Of a DNA stretch of 35,519 nt, positions 8,112-15,948 are shown one piece after another. This DNA comes from Chlorobiaceae bacterium (GTDB taxonomy: Bacteria > Bacteroidota > Ignavibacteria > UBA10030 > SZUA-254). The DNA lies in contig PNNN01000001.1 of assembly GCA_013824245.1 (NCBI GenBank), positions 1-35,519 on the forward strand, written 5' to 3'. The notes beneath the pieces are model-generated. The model saw only the letters and a list, made by a program, of their open reading frames with translations. It was not told where the DNA came from and searched no databases. The position numbers and the translations under genes were made by a program. Position 1 is the first letter of the stretch, and every line of letters begins with the position of its first letter.

Positions 8112-10640
8112 ATGACACAATTTGATGAATTCTTACTTCGAATAAAAAAATATCCTGATTTTTTTGAGAATGTTGCATTTTGGCAAACACAAATTGCTCA
8201 GCAAGCTCAGCCATTTCCGTTTCCTTCATGGCTTCACAACCGTTTAGTGGATACGTTTAATTCGATGGGAATAAATTCTTTATATTCGCATCAATTTGAA
8301 GCAATCAATTGTGTAAAAGGAGGCATGAACACAGTAATATCAACGGGGACTGCCAGTGGAAAAAGCATTTGTTATCAGATTCCAATTATCGACCAACTTA
8401 TTAAAGACCAAAAATCTTCCGCGATACTTCTGTTTCCTACAAAAGCGTTGACTTATGACCAATTAAAATCCTTTTCAACAATTCTTTCTACAGGTAAGAT
8501 TTTTGAGAACCAAAAAAGCATTGCTGCAGTATACGACGGTGATACGCCATCGCAGCAGCGAAATGCGATCAGGAATAATTCCAAAATAATATTAACGAAT
8601 CCGGATATGTTAAATGTTGCTATCCTGCCCCATCACACAATTTGGTCTGAGTTTTTCAAAAATTTAAAATATATTGTAATAGATGAAATTCACTTGTATC
8701 GAGGAGTGTTTGGTTCTAACATCGCGAATCTAATCCGCCGATTGAAACGAGTGGCTGTTTTTTACGGGTCGTCACCTCGCTTTATTATGACTTCTGCAAC
8801 AATTGCCAACCCAAAAGAACTGGCTAGCAACTTAATTGAAGAGGAAACGATTTCAATTGAAGCAGATGGTTCCCCAAAAGGAGAAAAGAATTTTGTTATC
8901 TATAACCCCCCAGTCATAGATAAAGATCTGGGTATAAGAGAAAGTTTGTTAACATCAACATCAAAAATATCAGAATTATTCCTGCTTTCCAATATTCAAA
9001 CACTTATTTTTTGCCGAACCAGGCGGTTTGTTGAATTATTAGTCAGAGAAATTCAAGCGCTCAATCCTCGTTCAACTAAACAAATCCGCGGTTATAGAAG
9101 TGGATATCTCAAAAAGGATAGACGGGAGATCGAAGAGGGTTTAAAAAATGGATCAATCTCTCTTGCGATTGCTACAAATGCACTTGAGCTTGGCATTGAC
9201 ATCGGCGGAGTAGACGCCGTATTGCTGGCAGGATATCCAGGTTCAATTGCCTCACTTCATCAGCGCTCCGGAAGAAGTGGGCGCTCATTGAACTCATCGG
9301 TAGCGATTTTGATCGCATCAATGAATCCGCTAGATCAATTCTTTGCTCGTGACCCGAAATATTTAATGGATCGTCCCCTTGAACAAGCTTTAATCGATGC
9401 GAACAACCCATTAATCCTTCTCTCACATATTAAAAGTGCAGCATTTGAGCTTCCTTTTGAAGAAAGTGCCAATTTTGGTTTACTAAATTGGACTCACCTA
9501 GAAGAATATTTGGAATACTTATGTGAAGAAGGAGTACTGCAAAAAAAGAAAACCAGGTATTACTGGTTATCAGAACATTACCCATCTGGGGATTTTTCTC
9601 TTCGAAGTACGATCTCAGTTAGAATTTTACTGAAATACGAGGATGATGGAGTGATTGAAACCATTGGAGATGTTGATTACAATTCTGCATTATGGATGAC
9701 ACACCCGGGTGCGATTTATTTGCAAGATGGACTCGCTTTTTATGTAAAAACTCTTGATTTGGAAAAAGGTATTGCGATATTGACAAAAAGCCAAGCAGAC
9801 TATCTTACCGAACCGATCATATCTGTCGATATCGATGCGATATCTCAATTAAAAGTTAAAACTTTTCAAAATTTTATCTTACAGTATGGAGAGATCGAAG
9901 TTACATCTAAAGTCACTGGATTTAAGAAGATCCAAATTATAACAAGAGAAATATTAAGTGCCGAAAATCTCGAATTGCCAGAAAATCGGCTTCAAACGAC
10001 AGGTTTTTGGATCGAATTAACCGAGAAGTGCGTAGGACTGATGCGTTCGAAGAGCATTTGGCTGAGCGATCCAAATGACTACGGTCGAAAATGGAAGAGT
10101 ATTCGTGATTCTGTTAGAAATAGAGATAATTTTACCTGCCAATCTTGCGGCCGAAGTGAAGCGGACGTCTCCTTTCATGTTCATCATAAGATCCCCTTTA
10201 AAATGCTTTTCTCGATTGAAGAAGCAAATGAATTTGGTAATTTAGTGACGTTGTGCCCGGATTGCCATCGGCGGGTAGAATTAAACTTCAAGATCAGGAG
10301 CGGTTTATCTGGATTAAAATACTTATTGACCAATCTGGCGCCTCTTTTAGTTTTATGCGATTCTACTGACTTGGGATCTTATGTTGATCCAAACGCGAAA
10401 TTCTCGAATCTCAAACCAGTTGTGCTAATATACGATTCAATTCCTGCAGGGATTGGATTATCCAGTTCGCTCTATGAACGTTTTTATGAGCTGCTAACAA
10501 AATGCAGAGAATTATTAGATCAATGTGATTGCAAAGAGGGCTGCCCATCTTGTGTTGGTCCGACATCAGAAGTAGGTATTGGCGGTAAGAAAGAAACAAG
10601 TTTTTTGCTTTCACTTCTGCTGGAACAAGATATCAAATGA
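8112..10640 (+). CDS. mrfA: MrfA/YprA-type DEAD/DEAH helicase with an inserted HNH nuclease domain
   Basis: This is an 842-residue superfamily 2 helicase. Motifs in order are STGTASGKS (Walker A, Lys84), DEIH (191-194), SAT (228-230) and the arginine-rich QRSGRSGR (384-391). The C-terminal part is the MrfA/DUF1998 region with a Cys cluster (Cys805, Cys807, Cys811, Cys814). In Bacillus, MrfA works with MrfB in excision repair of mitomycin C damage. The unusual feature is a complete HNH domain at about 655-725, placed before the final Zn-binding segment. It has CxxC pairs at 676/679 and 715/718, His691/His692, Asn710 and His719. The protein is about 90 residues longer than Bacillus YprA as I recall it, which matches an insertion. 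The stop overlaps mrfB by 4 bases (ATGA), so the two are coupled. There is no Shine-Dalgarno sequence before the ATG. Family assignment is firm; the repair role is inferred from family and partner. Confidence 0.88.
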   Translation: MTQFDEFLLRIKKYPDFFENVAFWQTQIAQQAQPFPFPSWLHNRLVDTFNSMGINSLYSHQFEAINCVKGGMNTVISTGTASGKSICYQIPIIDQLIKDQKSSAILLFPTKALTYDQLKSFSTILSTGKIFENQKSIAAVYDGDTPSQQRNAIRNNSKIILTNPDMLNVAILPHHTIWSEFFKNLKYIVIDEIHLYRGVFGSNIANLIRRLKRVAVFYGSSPRFIMTSATIANPKELASNLIEEETISIEADGSPKGEKNFVIYNPPVIDKDLGIRESLLTSTSKISELFLLSNIQTLIFCRTRRFVELLVREIQALNPRSTKQIRGYRSGYLKKDRREIEEGLKNGSISLAIATNALELGIDIGGVDAVLLAGYPGSIASLHQRSGRSGRSLNSSVAILIASMNPLDQFFARDPKYLMDRPLEQALIDANNPLILLSHIKSAAFELPFEESANFGLLNWTHLEEYLEYLCEEGVLQKKKTRYYWLSEHYPSGDFSLRSTISVRILLKYEDDGVIETIGDVDYNSALWMTHPGAIYLQDGLAFYVKTLDLEKGIAILTKSQADYLTEPIISVDIDAISQLKVKTFQNFILQYGEIEVTSKVTGFKKIQIITREILSAENLELPENRLQTTGFWIELTEKCVGLMRSKSIWLSDPNDYGRKWKSIRDSVRNRDNFTCQSCGRSEADVSFHVHHKIPFKMLFSIEEANEFGNLVTLCPDCHRRVELNFKIRSGLSGLKYLLTNLAPLLVLCDSTDLGSYVDPNAKFSNLKPVVLIYDSIPAGIGLSSSLYERFYELLTKCRELLDQCDCKEGCPSCVGPTSEVGIGGKKETSFLLSLLLEQDIK
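10074..10286 (+). other. HNH endonuclease domain inside mrfA
   Basis: Residues about 655-725 of the helicase form an HNH/McrA-like beta-beta-alpha-metal nuclease. It comprises a CQSC zinc pair, the central HHKIP with the general-base His, an Asn in EFGNLVTLC, and the final CPDCHRR with the metal-ligand His. All signature residues are present, so the domain should be active. The reading frame is continuous on both sides, and the helicase C-terminal Zn segment resumes afterwards, so this is an in-frame insertion and not a gene boundary or assembly join. Confidence 0.8.
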
Positions 10641-11863
10641 CTTCATTATCAGAGCGATTAAAAAATTTAGGTTTAAGCAAAGGGTCTGAAATTACTGTTC
10701 TTGCAAAAAAAGATACTAGATCTCTCGTTGATGAATTAAATGCTTCTACAATTACTAACGATCTGGGAAAAATAATTGTTGTTGAGAAGACATTTCCTTA
10801 CGGTTATTTGCATGGCGATATACAGTTTGTTGATCAGATTGATACAACTGAAATTCATAAGACAAGTAAACTTAATGGGATAAACTGTAATCTTAAGAAG
10901 ATAGCGTTTCTTGACACAGAGACAACTGGTTTGTCTGGGGGAACCGGTACCCTTGCGTTCTTAATTGGGGTTGGTCGGTTTGGAGAGCAAGGTTTTCATC
11001 TCACCCAATATATTTTAGAAGACCCTTCAGAAGAATCATCTTTATTGCTTGCACTATCAATCTATTCAGAGGAAATAGAAGAAATTGTCACATTTAATGG
11101 CAAATCTTTTGATCTACCCCTGCTAAAATCCAGGTTCATTTTAAATAGAATGCCGGTACCATTTACACATTTGAAGCATCTCGACCTTTTGCACATATCA
11201 AGAAGGCTGTGGCGGCAGCGTCTCCCGAGCAGGAGTTTAAAGGATTTGGAACACGAAATCTTACACCTGCCAAGAACCGAAGAAGAAGTTCCTGGATGGA
11301 TGATTCCTGAGCTTTATTTCAACTTTTTAAAGTCTGGTGACGCATCGTTAATAAAAAATGTTGTCTATCACAACGCCATGGATATTGTTTCTTTGGCTGC
11401 ATTATTTATTGGCATCACGCAAATGCTGAACAAAGACTTATTTTATTATGATTTGGATCAAATGGATGTGTTTTCAATTGGTCAGGTGTATGAGCGTATC
11501 GGAGAATATAGTAAATCAATCGAGATTTACGAATATTGTTTGAAACAGAGTACCTTTTCCAAGAATTTTATGATTGAACTCAATAATCGTTTGGGATGTA
11601 TCTACAAAAAACAATCCCAAAGCGATAAAGCGGTTAATTTGTGGAAAAACAATGCAGAAAATGGTGATTATGCTGCATGCATAGAATTGGCGAAATATTA
11701 CGAACACGAAGCAAAAGATACAAAAACTGCTCTTCTATGGACTCAAAAAGCAGATATTATTATTGTAAATTCGAAAATTTCCCGATATAAGAAAAATACT
11801 CAAAAAAAAGAGTTACACTTAAGGAGAACCAGATTAGAGAAAAGGATAAACGGGAATGTTTAA
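10637..11863 (+). CDS. mrfB: MrfB/YprB-type DEDDh exonuclease with C-terminal TPR-like region
   Basis: The 408-residue product has an RNase H-like exonuclease fold at about 88-265. Its catalytic residues are in LDTETTG (Asp93, Glu95), FNGKSFD (Asp159) and HNAMDIVSL (His245, Asp249), the full DEDDh set. The C-terminal part (about 280-400) is helical with TPR-like repeats, including VYERIGEYSKSIEIYE and SDKAVNLWKNNAENGDYAAC. This architecture and length match Bacillus YprB, the exonuclease partner of MrfA in a UvrA-independent mitomycin repair pathway. The start overlaps the helicase stop by 4 bases, and the end overlaps the DUF2007 gene by 8 bases, so the three genes are tightly coupled. Function is inferred from the family; substrate polarity cannot be read here. 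Confidence 0.88.
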   Translation: MTSLSERLKNLGLSKGSEITVLAKKDTRSLVDELNASTITNDLGKIIVVEKTFPYGYLHGDIQFVDQIDTTEIHKTSKLNGINCNLKKIAFLDTETTGLSGGTGTLAFLIGVGRFGEQGFHLTQYILEDPSEESSLLLALSIYSEEIEEIVTFNGKSFDLPLLKSRFILNRMPVPFTHLKHLDLLHISRRLWRQRLPSRSLKDLEHEILHLPRTEEEVPGWMIPELYFNFLKSGDASLIKNVVYHNAMDIVSLAALFIGITQMLNKDLFYYDLDQMDVFSIGQVYERIGEYSKSIEIYEYCLKQSTFSKNFMIELNNRLGCIYKKQSQSDKAVNLWKNNAENGDYAACIELAKYYEHEAKDTKTALLWTQKADIIIVNSKISRYKKNTQKKELHLRRTRLEKRINGNV

Positions 11864-12149
11864 GAGAAGTATTCGTGATGAAGTTGTATATATCGCAAAT
11901 GGGAAACTTGAAGCAGAATCTGTAAAAATCTTGCTTGAGTCGTTTGATATCCCTGCTTTTATTAATCAAGAATCTGCGGGATCAACTTTTGGATTAACAG
12001 TTGGGATTTTAGGTGAGGTTGAAGTTATCGTTCCATTGTCGTACGTTACTGAGGCCAAGAAGATCATCGAGGAAATGATAAATGGCAAATTAGAACTACA
12101 TGATTCACAAGACGATTTATTCGAGGATTCAAATGAGGAAAATAATTAA
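11856..12149 (+). CDS. DUF2007 family small protein
   Basis: This 97-residue cytosolic protein has a DUF2007 (putative signal-transducing) ferredoxin-like fold at about 10-75. The family pattern is clear: an early VYIANGKLEAESVKILLES strand-helix, then IPAFINQ, a Gly-rich turn, and the EVEVIVPLSYVTEAKKII ending. The last 20 residues are acidic. DUF2007 modules are thought to bind ligands or partners, but no defined function is known to me. Its 8-base overlap with mrfB makes it the third gene of the mrf operon. It may regulate or bind the repair proteins, or may just be cotranscribed. Its stop codon overlaps the convergent MocA-like gene. Confidence 0.75.
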   Translation: MFKRSIRDEVVYIANGKLEAESVKILLESFDIPAFINQESAGSTFGLTVGILGEVEVIVPLSYVTEAKKIIEEMINGKLELHDSQDDLFEDSNEENN

Positions 12150-12760
12150 TTCGGCTTTGGTTTTATTCTTTCGTATTCTTCTGGAGAATCAAGGTCAGCA
12201 AGTATATTTGAGCTTTTAACTGGGTAGTAACTGATATCTTCAGTGTGTAAATTAATGAAATCCCTCAATGTCTTGGGAACCTGGATCTCTAGCAATTCAG
12301 GTACGAATTTCTGAGGAATAAGCCAAGGGTGTCCTCTGCGCCAGTTATAACTAGGTATAACTAGTTTATCTTTATTACTTTGATGCTGATTAACCATACC
12401 AATAATATCTTCACTGGTGATCATTGGCTGGTCACCCAAGGCTATAAATACACCATCTACGGTTTCATCTATTGTGGAAAGCCCTTTTTTTACAGAATCG
12501 ACCATTTCACCATTTTCAAATTTTTCATTAAATATTGTATTAACCCCAAATTTCTTTACCTCAGCCTCTACTTCTGATCGATATCCCCCGCTTACAACGA
12601 CGATCTCTCCAATTGAACATCTTTGAAAAACATCAATGATTCTTCCTAAAATTGTGGTATTCCCCCATGGAAGTATTTGTTTACATTGTTTCATTCTTAT
12701 GGAGAGACCGGCTGATAAAATAATTGTGGAATATTGACTACACGCATTATTTATTTTCAT
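12146..12760 (-). CDS. MocA-like nucleotidyltransferase (second copy)
   Basis: This 204-residue MobA/MocA-fold protein has the nucleotide-binding loop LSAGLSIRM (about 15-23), KQILPW after it, and the metal-binding ALGDQPM. MocA-type enzymes transfer CMP from CTP to molybdopterin to make the cytosine-dinucleotide cofactor used by bacterial xanthine-oxidase-family enzymes, releasing PPi. The loop differs from the usual AGGxSxRxGxxK pattern: no Gly follows Arg-Met, which reads RMKQCK. It overlaps the upstream MocA-like gene by 14 bases and is the last gene of the long minus-strand block. It may be specialised for one of the two hydroxylases, or act on another nucleotide. The E. coli YgfJ protein of the selenium-hydroxylase locus belongs to the same superfamily. 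Confidence 0.75.
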   Translation of the reverse strand: MKINNACSQYSTIILSAGLSIRMKQCKQILPWGNTTILGRIIDVFQRCSIGEIVVVSGGYRSEVEAEVKKFGVNTIFNEKFENGEMVDSVKKGLSTIDETVDGVFIALGDQPMITSEDIIGMVNQHQSNKDKLVIPSYNWRRGHPWLIPQKFVPELLEIQVPKTLRDFINLHTEDISYYPVKSSNILADLDSPEEYERIKPKPN

Positions 12761-13346
12761 AAGCCTTGATTAGTTTTCGATAATCGTCGTTTGTGTCGCT
12801 ATCGAGTAAGATTCTTCGATCTTCCCAATCTACTGTTGCGGTTTTGAATTTATCGATTAGTTCCTTCCCTCCTTTATCACCTTCCAACGCAAGTAACTCA
12901 CTTATGCAATTTGGTTTAAAAAGAATGGGCGGACAAGTCTTATTGCCTACTCTCGTTGTCACGATTTCTGCATCTTCGCTACTAGATTTCTTCATAATTT
13001 CCGTAATTAATTCCTCAGGAACTTGAGGTTGGTCGCACAATAAAAATAAAAACGCCTGGCTTTTAGAACTAAGCGCGATAATCCCTTTTTTTATTGAACT
13101 ACTTTGTCCGGATTGCCAATTTAGGTTTCTTGTAATTATTACATTTTTATTTTCGATATTCTTTTCTACTTCTTGATAACATGCGCCTGTAACAACGATC
13201 ACAGGGTTTAAGTTTACATTTATTGCAACTTTTATAACTTGGTTAATAAATGATTTCCCAAACCAATCAAGAAGTTGTTTTGGTCTTCCTAGTCTTTTTG
13301 AACTTCCCCCTGCTAAAATGATCCCCGCAATATTTTCATTTTTCAT
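12747..13346 (-). CDS. mocA: MocA-like molybdenum cofactor cytidylyltransferase
   Basis: The 199-residue product has the canonical nucleotide loop ILAGGSSKRLGRPKQLLDW (10-28) and a metal-binding LLCDQPQ segment, with QSGQSSSIKKG between them as in MocA proteins. It should form molybdopterin cytosine dinucleotide from molybdopterin and CTP for the molybdenum hydroxylases encoded just upstream. Its start overlaps the Mo-subunit stop by 11 bases, so it is coupled to that gene. No clear ribosome site is visible before the ATG, which fits translational coupling. MobA (GTP) and MocA (CTP) differ subtly, and the CTP assignment rests mainly on context. Confidence 0.8.
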   Translation of the reverse strand: MKNENIAGIILAGGSSKRLGRPKQLLDWFGKSFINQVIKVAINVNLNPVIVVTGACYQEVEKNIENKNVIITRNLNWQSGQSSSIKKGIIALSSKSQAFLFLLCDQPQVPEELITEIMKKSSSEDAEIVTTRVGNKTCPPILFKPNCISELLALEGDKGGKELIDKFKTATVDWEDRRILLDSDTNDDYRKLIKAYENK

Positions 13347-15558
13347 TTTGAGAGATTTTAGTAAATACGCGTTCTGCTGTCAGTGGAAACTCGTCAAACC
13401 AAATACCAATGGCATTATGAACTGAAGATACGGCTGCAGGAGCAAATGGCAGGTATGGCATTTCGCCAATGCCCCTGACGCCCCAAGGACCTATTAGGTC
13501 TGGGTATTCCAAAACAATTGATACTACTTTTTCAGGAATATCCAAAACAGTTGGAATTAAATAAGTAGAAAATTTATCCGTTAGAACCCTGCCCTTCTTT
13601 TGGATGAACTCTTCTTGAAGTGTATACCCTGCAGCTTGGACAATTGCACCTTCAATCTGACCTTCCACTTGTTGCGGATTAACTGCCAGCCCAACATCAT
13701 CAGCACATATAACATTTGTAAGTTTAATTTGACCAGTTTCAATATCTACTAGACATTCAACGGCCTCAGCTACATATCCATAAGCAAAATTTGGTTCACT
13801 TTTGCCTGTCTCAGGATCTAAAGGCGTTGTTTTTGGTGGTCGATATTGAAATTCAGCAACTGCAGGTCTTTCCTCATTTTTCCATTTTTCCAAGGCAATA
13901 TCAGCAGCGCCTTTTATTGCATTGCCGGCCATAAAAGTCATTCTTGACGCACTGACGCTCCCGGAGTTAAGTGTAAAAGCGGTATCAGAAGCAATAAGCG
14001 AAATTTTTTTCATTGGTAGATTTAAGGCTTTTGCTGCCATCTGTACAAAAACGGTATGAGATCCTTGTCCTACTTCAGCACCGGCATGACGCAGTACCGC
14101 ATGCTCGATCTCAGATTTTCCATATAGCTCGATGATTGCCCAACAGTTTTCTGGAGCTCCAAAAGAAAACCCAATATTCTTATACCCACATGCAAAACCA
14201 ATTCCTTTACGTAAGTAATTTTGATTTTGAGTTGCTCCAGATTCGGGGTAGAAATATTGACCCTTCTGATCCAACTTCCAACCTGCTTTTACCGCACAAG
14301 CAGCAATTGCCTTTTCTATTGTCACCCCCTTAGGAAGCGGAGTTCCTACAGATAGTAAATCTCCCTCTTTTATCAGGTTTTTCATTCGAATCTCTACGGG
14401 GTCGATATTTAACCTTTCAGCGATTTTGTTAATTTGCAACTCAGCAGAAAATGCTGCCTGTGGTCCGCCAAATCCCCTAAATGCGCCATTAGGAATATTA
14501 TTGGTGTAAATTGCATATGAGTCTACTTTTACATTTGGAATATTATAAGGACCGGTGCAAAGCAGTGTTGCATTTCCCAATACTTTTGTAGAGGTGTAAA
14601 TATATGCGCCGCCATCGGCATAGATTTCAACTTCTGCTGCGGTGATTATTCCCTCTTTGGTTGCGCCCCATTTTGTTTTTATTGTATAAGGATGCCTTTT
14701 GTGATGCCCAATTATAGATTCCTCACGAGTCCAAATAATCTTTACTGGACGGTTGATACCCTTTTCTTTTAATCGAAAAGCAGCTAGCGCAAGAACAATT
14801 TGAACAGACATGTCCTCCCGGCCACCAAATGCTCCGCCAATAGCCGGATAAATGACCCGGATGGAATCCAGCGGTAAATTTAGAGCATGAGCGATTTGCT
14901 CCTGATCTTCGTGTGCCCATTGCCCTCCCACAACGACAGTAATCCTGCCTTCTTCGTCATAATAACAAATGCCGGCTTCTGGCTGTAAATAGGCATGCTC
15001 TTGTGCCGGAGTATGGTACGTGCTCTCAACAATAACATCGGAGTTCGATAACGCATTACTTGTATCCCCTTTACGAACCCGGTAATAACAAAATGTGTTA
15101 ACCCCTTTGTCTGGATGAAGAATAACAGAATTCTCCCGCAAGGCTTCTTCTACGTTTGAAACGATTTCGAGCTCTTCAAACTCGACATCAATTAGATCTC
15201 TTGCTTTGATTGCAGATTCTTCAGATTCAGCAACAATTAGTGCTATCTGATCTCCAATAAATCTGACGCGATCGGCAAACGCTTTATTTGAACCCGGACC
15301 ACATAAAACTGGTTGGTCTGCAAAAATTAGCCCATATTCGTTATTTGGAACATCCTTAGCAGTCAATATTAAGATGACTCCTGGAATTTTCTCAGCTTTT
15401 TTTGTGTTTACAGATTTGACAATTGCATGAGGAACTCCAGAAAAAAGTATTTTCATGCAAAGTTGACCCTGTAAATTATAATCACCAGGAAACAGAGCAT
15501 CACCTGTTACCTTCGCTCGCGCATCAATACGATTAATCGACTTCCCAAACTCCGACAT
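13336..15558 (-). CDS. xanthine dehydrogenase family, molybdopterin-binding catalytic subunit
   Basis: This 740-residue large subunit of a molybdenum hydroxylase carries both Ald_Xan_dh domains. The N-terminal domain opens at RIDARAKVTGDALFPGD (10-26). Mo-cofactor motifs are visible at GGQW (211-214), GGAFGGRED (241-249) and FRGFGGPQ, with EVGQGSHT further on. The catalytic Glu lies in RGIGE (Glu699). Such enzymes hydroxylate N-heterocycles or aldehydes with water-derived oxygen. The partner electron-transfer subunit is the FAD-2Fe-2S fusion at 15949-17355, with a small membrane protein gene between. AGGAG lies 8 bases before the ATG. The substrate cannot be assigned from sequence. Xanthine or another purine is plausible from the neighbouring SsnA and XdhC genes, but aldehydes or other heterocycles are possible. 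Confidence 0.88.
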   Translation of the reverse strand: MSEFGKSINRIDARAKVTGDALFPGDYNLQGQLCMKILFSGVPHAIVKSVNTKKAEKIPGVILILTAKDVPNNEYGLIFADQPVLCGPGSNKAFADRVRFIGDQIALIVAESEESAIKARDLIDVEFEELEIVSNVEEALRENSVILHPDKGVNTFCYYRVRKGDTSNALSNSDVIVESTYHTPAQEHAYLQPEAGICYYDEEGRITVVVGGQWAHEDQEQIAHALNLPLDSIRVIYPAIGGAFGGREDMSVQIVLALAAFRLKEKGINRPVKIIWTREESIIGHHKRHPYTIKTKWGATKEGIITAAEVEIYADGGAYIYTSTKVLGNATLLCTGPYNIPNVKVDSYAIYTNNIPNGAFRGFGGPQAAFSAELQINKIAERLNIDPVEIRMKNLIKEGDLLSVGTPLPKGVTIEKAIAACAVKAGWKLDQKGQYFYPESGATQNQNYLRKGIGFACGYKNIGFSFGAPENCWAIIELYGKSEIEHAVLRHAGAEVGQGSHTVFVQMAAKALNLPMKKISLIASDTAFTLNSGSVSASRMTFMAGNAIKGAADIALEKWKNEERPAVAEFQYRPPKTTPLDPETGKSEPNFAYGYVAEAVECLVDIETGQIKLTNVICADDVGLAVNPQQVEGQIEGAIVQAAGYTLQEEFIQKKGRVLTDKFSTYLIPTVLDIPEKVVSIVLEYPDLIGPWGVRGIGEMPYLPFAPAAVSSVHNAIGIWFDEFPLTAERVFTKISQNEK

Positions 15559-15596
15559 TTCTTTAACTCCTGCTAACTGTTAGTCCACTGATTTTT

Positions 15597-15938
15597 TTAG
15601 TGTTTTACATCGAAAGGGCCAAACCTGGGTGGACCTAAATATTTATTTAAAGAAAATGTAACAATAGCGCTGACAAAGAACAAGAGAAAAGTGATGATAA
15701 CTGCGTAGATCAGCCGTACAAATATATATGGATCTGAAAAACTTTCGTTAACGACATCCTCTGGAATGACCAACCATTTCAATTTACTCCGGTTGTCTAC
15801 AAGAATAGTTGATGCAGCATAAGATATTAAAGGAATGACAGTTATCAGTACAAATCCAATACCGCGCCAAATCGGGTGAGTCCGTTTTTTATTGTCATCT
15901 TTTTTAACTTCTCTTCTATACATACCATGTTTTGGCAT
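15597..15938 (-). CDS. small two-helix membrane protein within the hydroxylase operon
   Basis: This 113-residue protein has a basic N-terminus (Arg-Arg-Glu-Val-Lys-Lys), a first membrane helix at about 24-47, a polar loop of about 35 residues, a second helix at about 75-97, and a short tail containing GPPRFGPFDV. The basic N-terminus suggests both ends face the cytoplasm. I do not recognise a named family, though I associate Pro-Pro-Arg-(Phe/Tyr)-Gly-Pro tails with uncharacterised Chloroflexota proteins. It has a good AAGGA ribosome site, begins 10 bases after the FAD-2Fe-2S gene and ends 38 bases before the Mo-subunit start. It could be a membrane anchor for the hydroxylase or an unrelated passenger. 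Confidence 0.7.
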   Translation of the reverse strand: MPKHGMYRREVKKDDNKKRTHPIWRGIGFVLITVIPLISYAASTILVDNRSKLKWLVIPEDVVNESFSDPYIFVRLIYAVIITFLLFFVSAIVTFSLNKYLGPPRFGPFDVKH

Positions 15939-15948
15939 ATTTTCCTTC

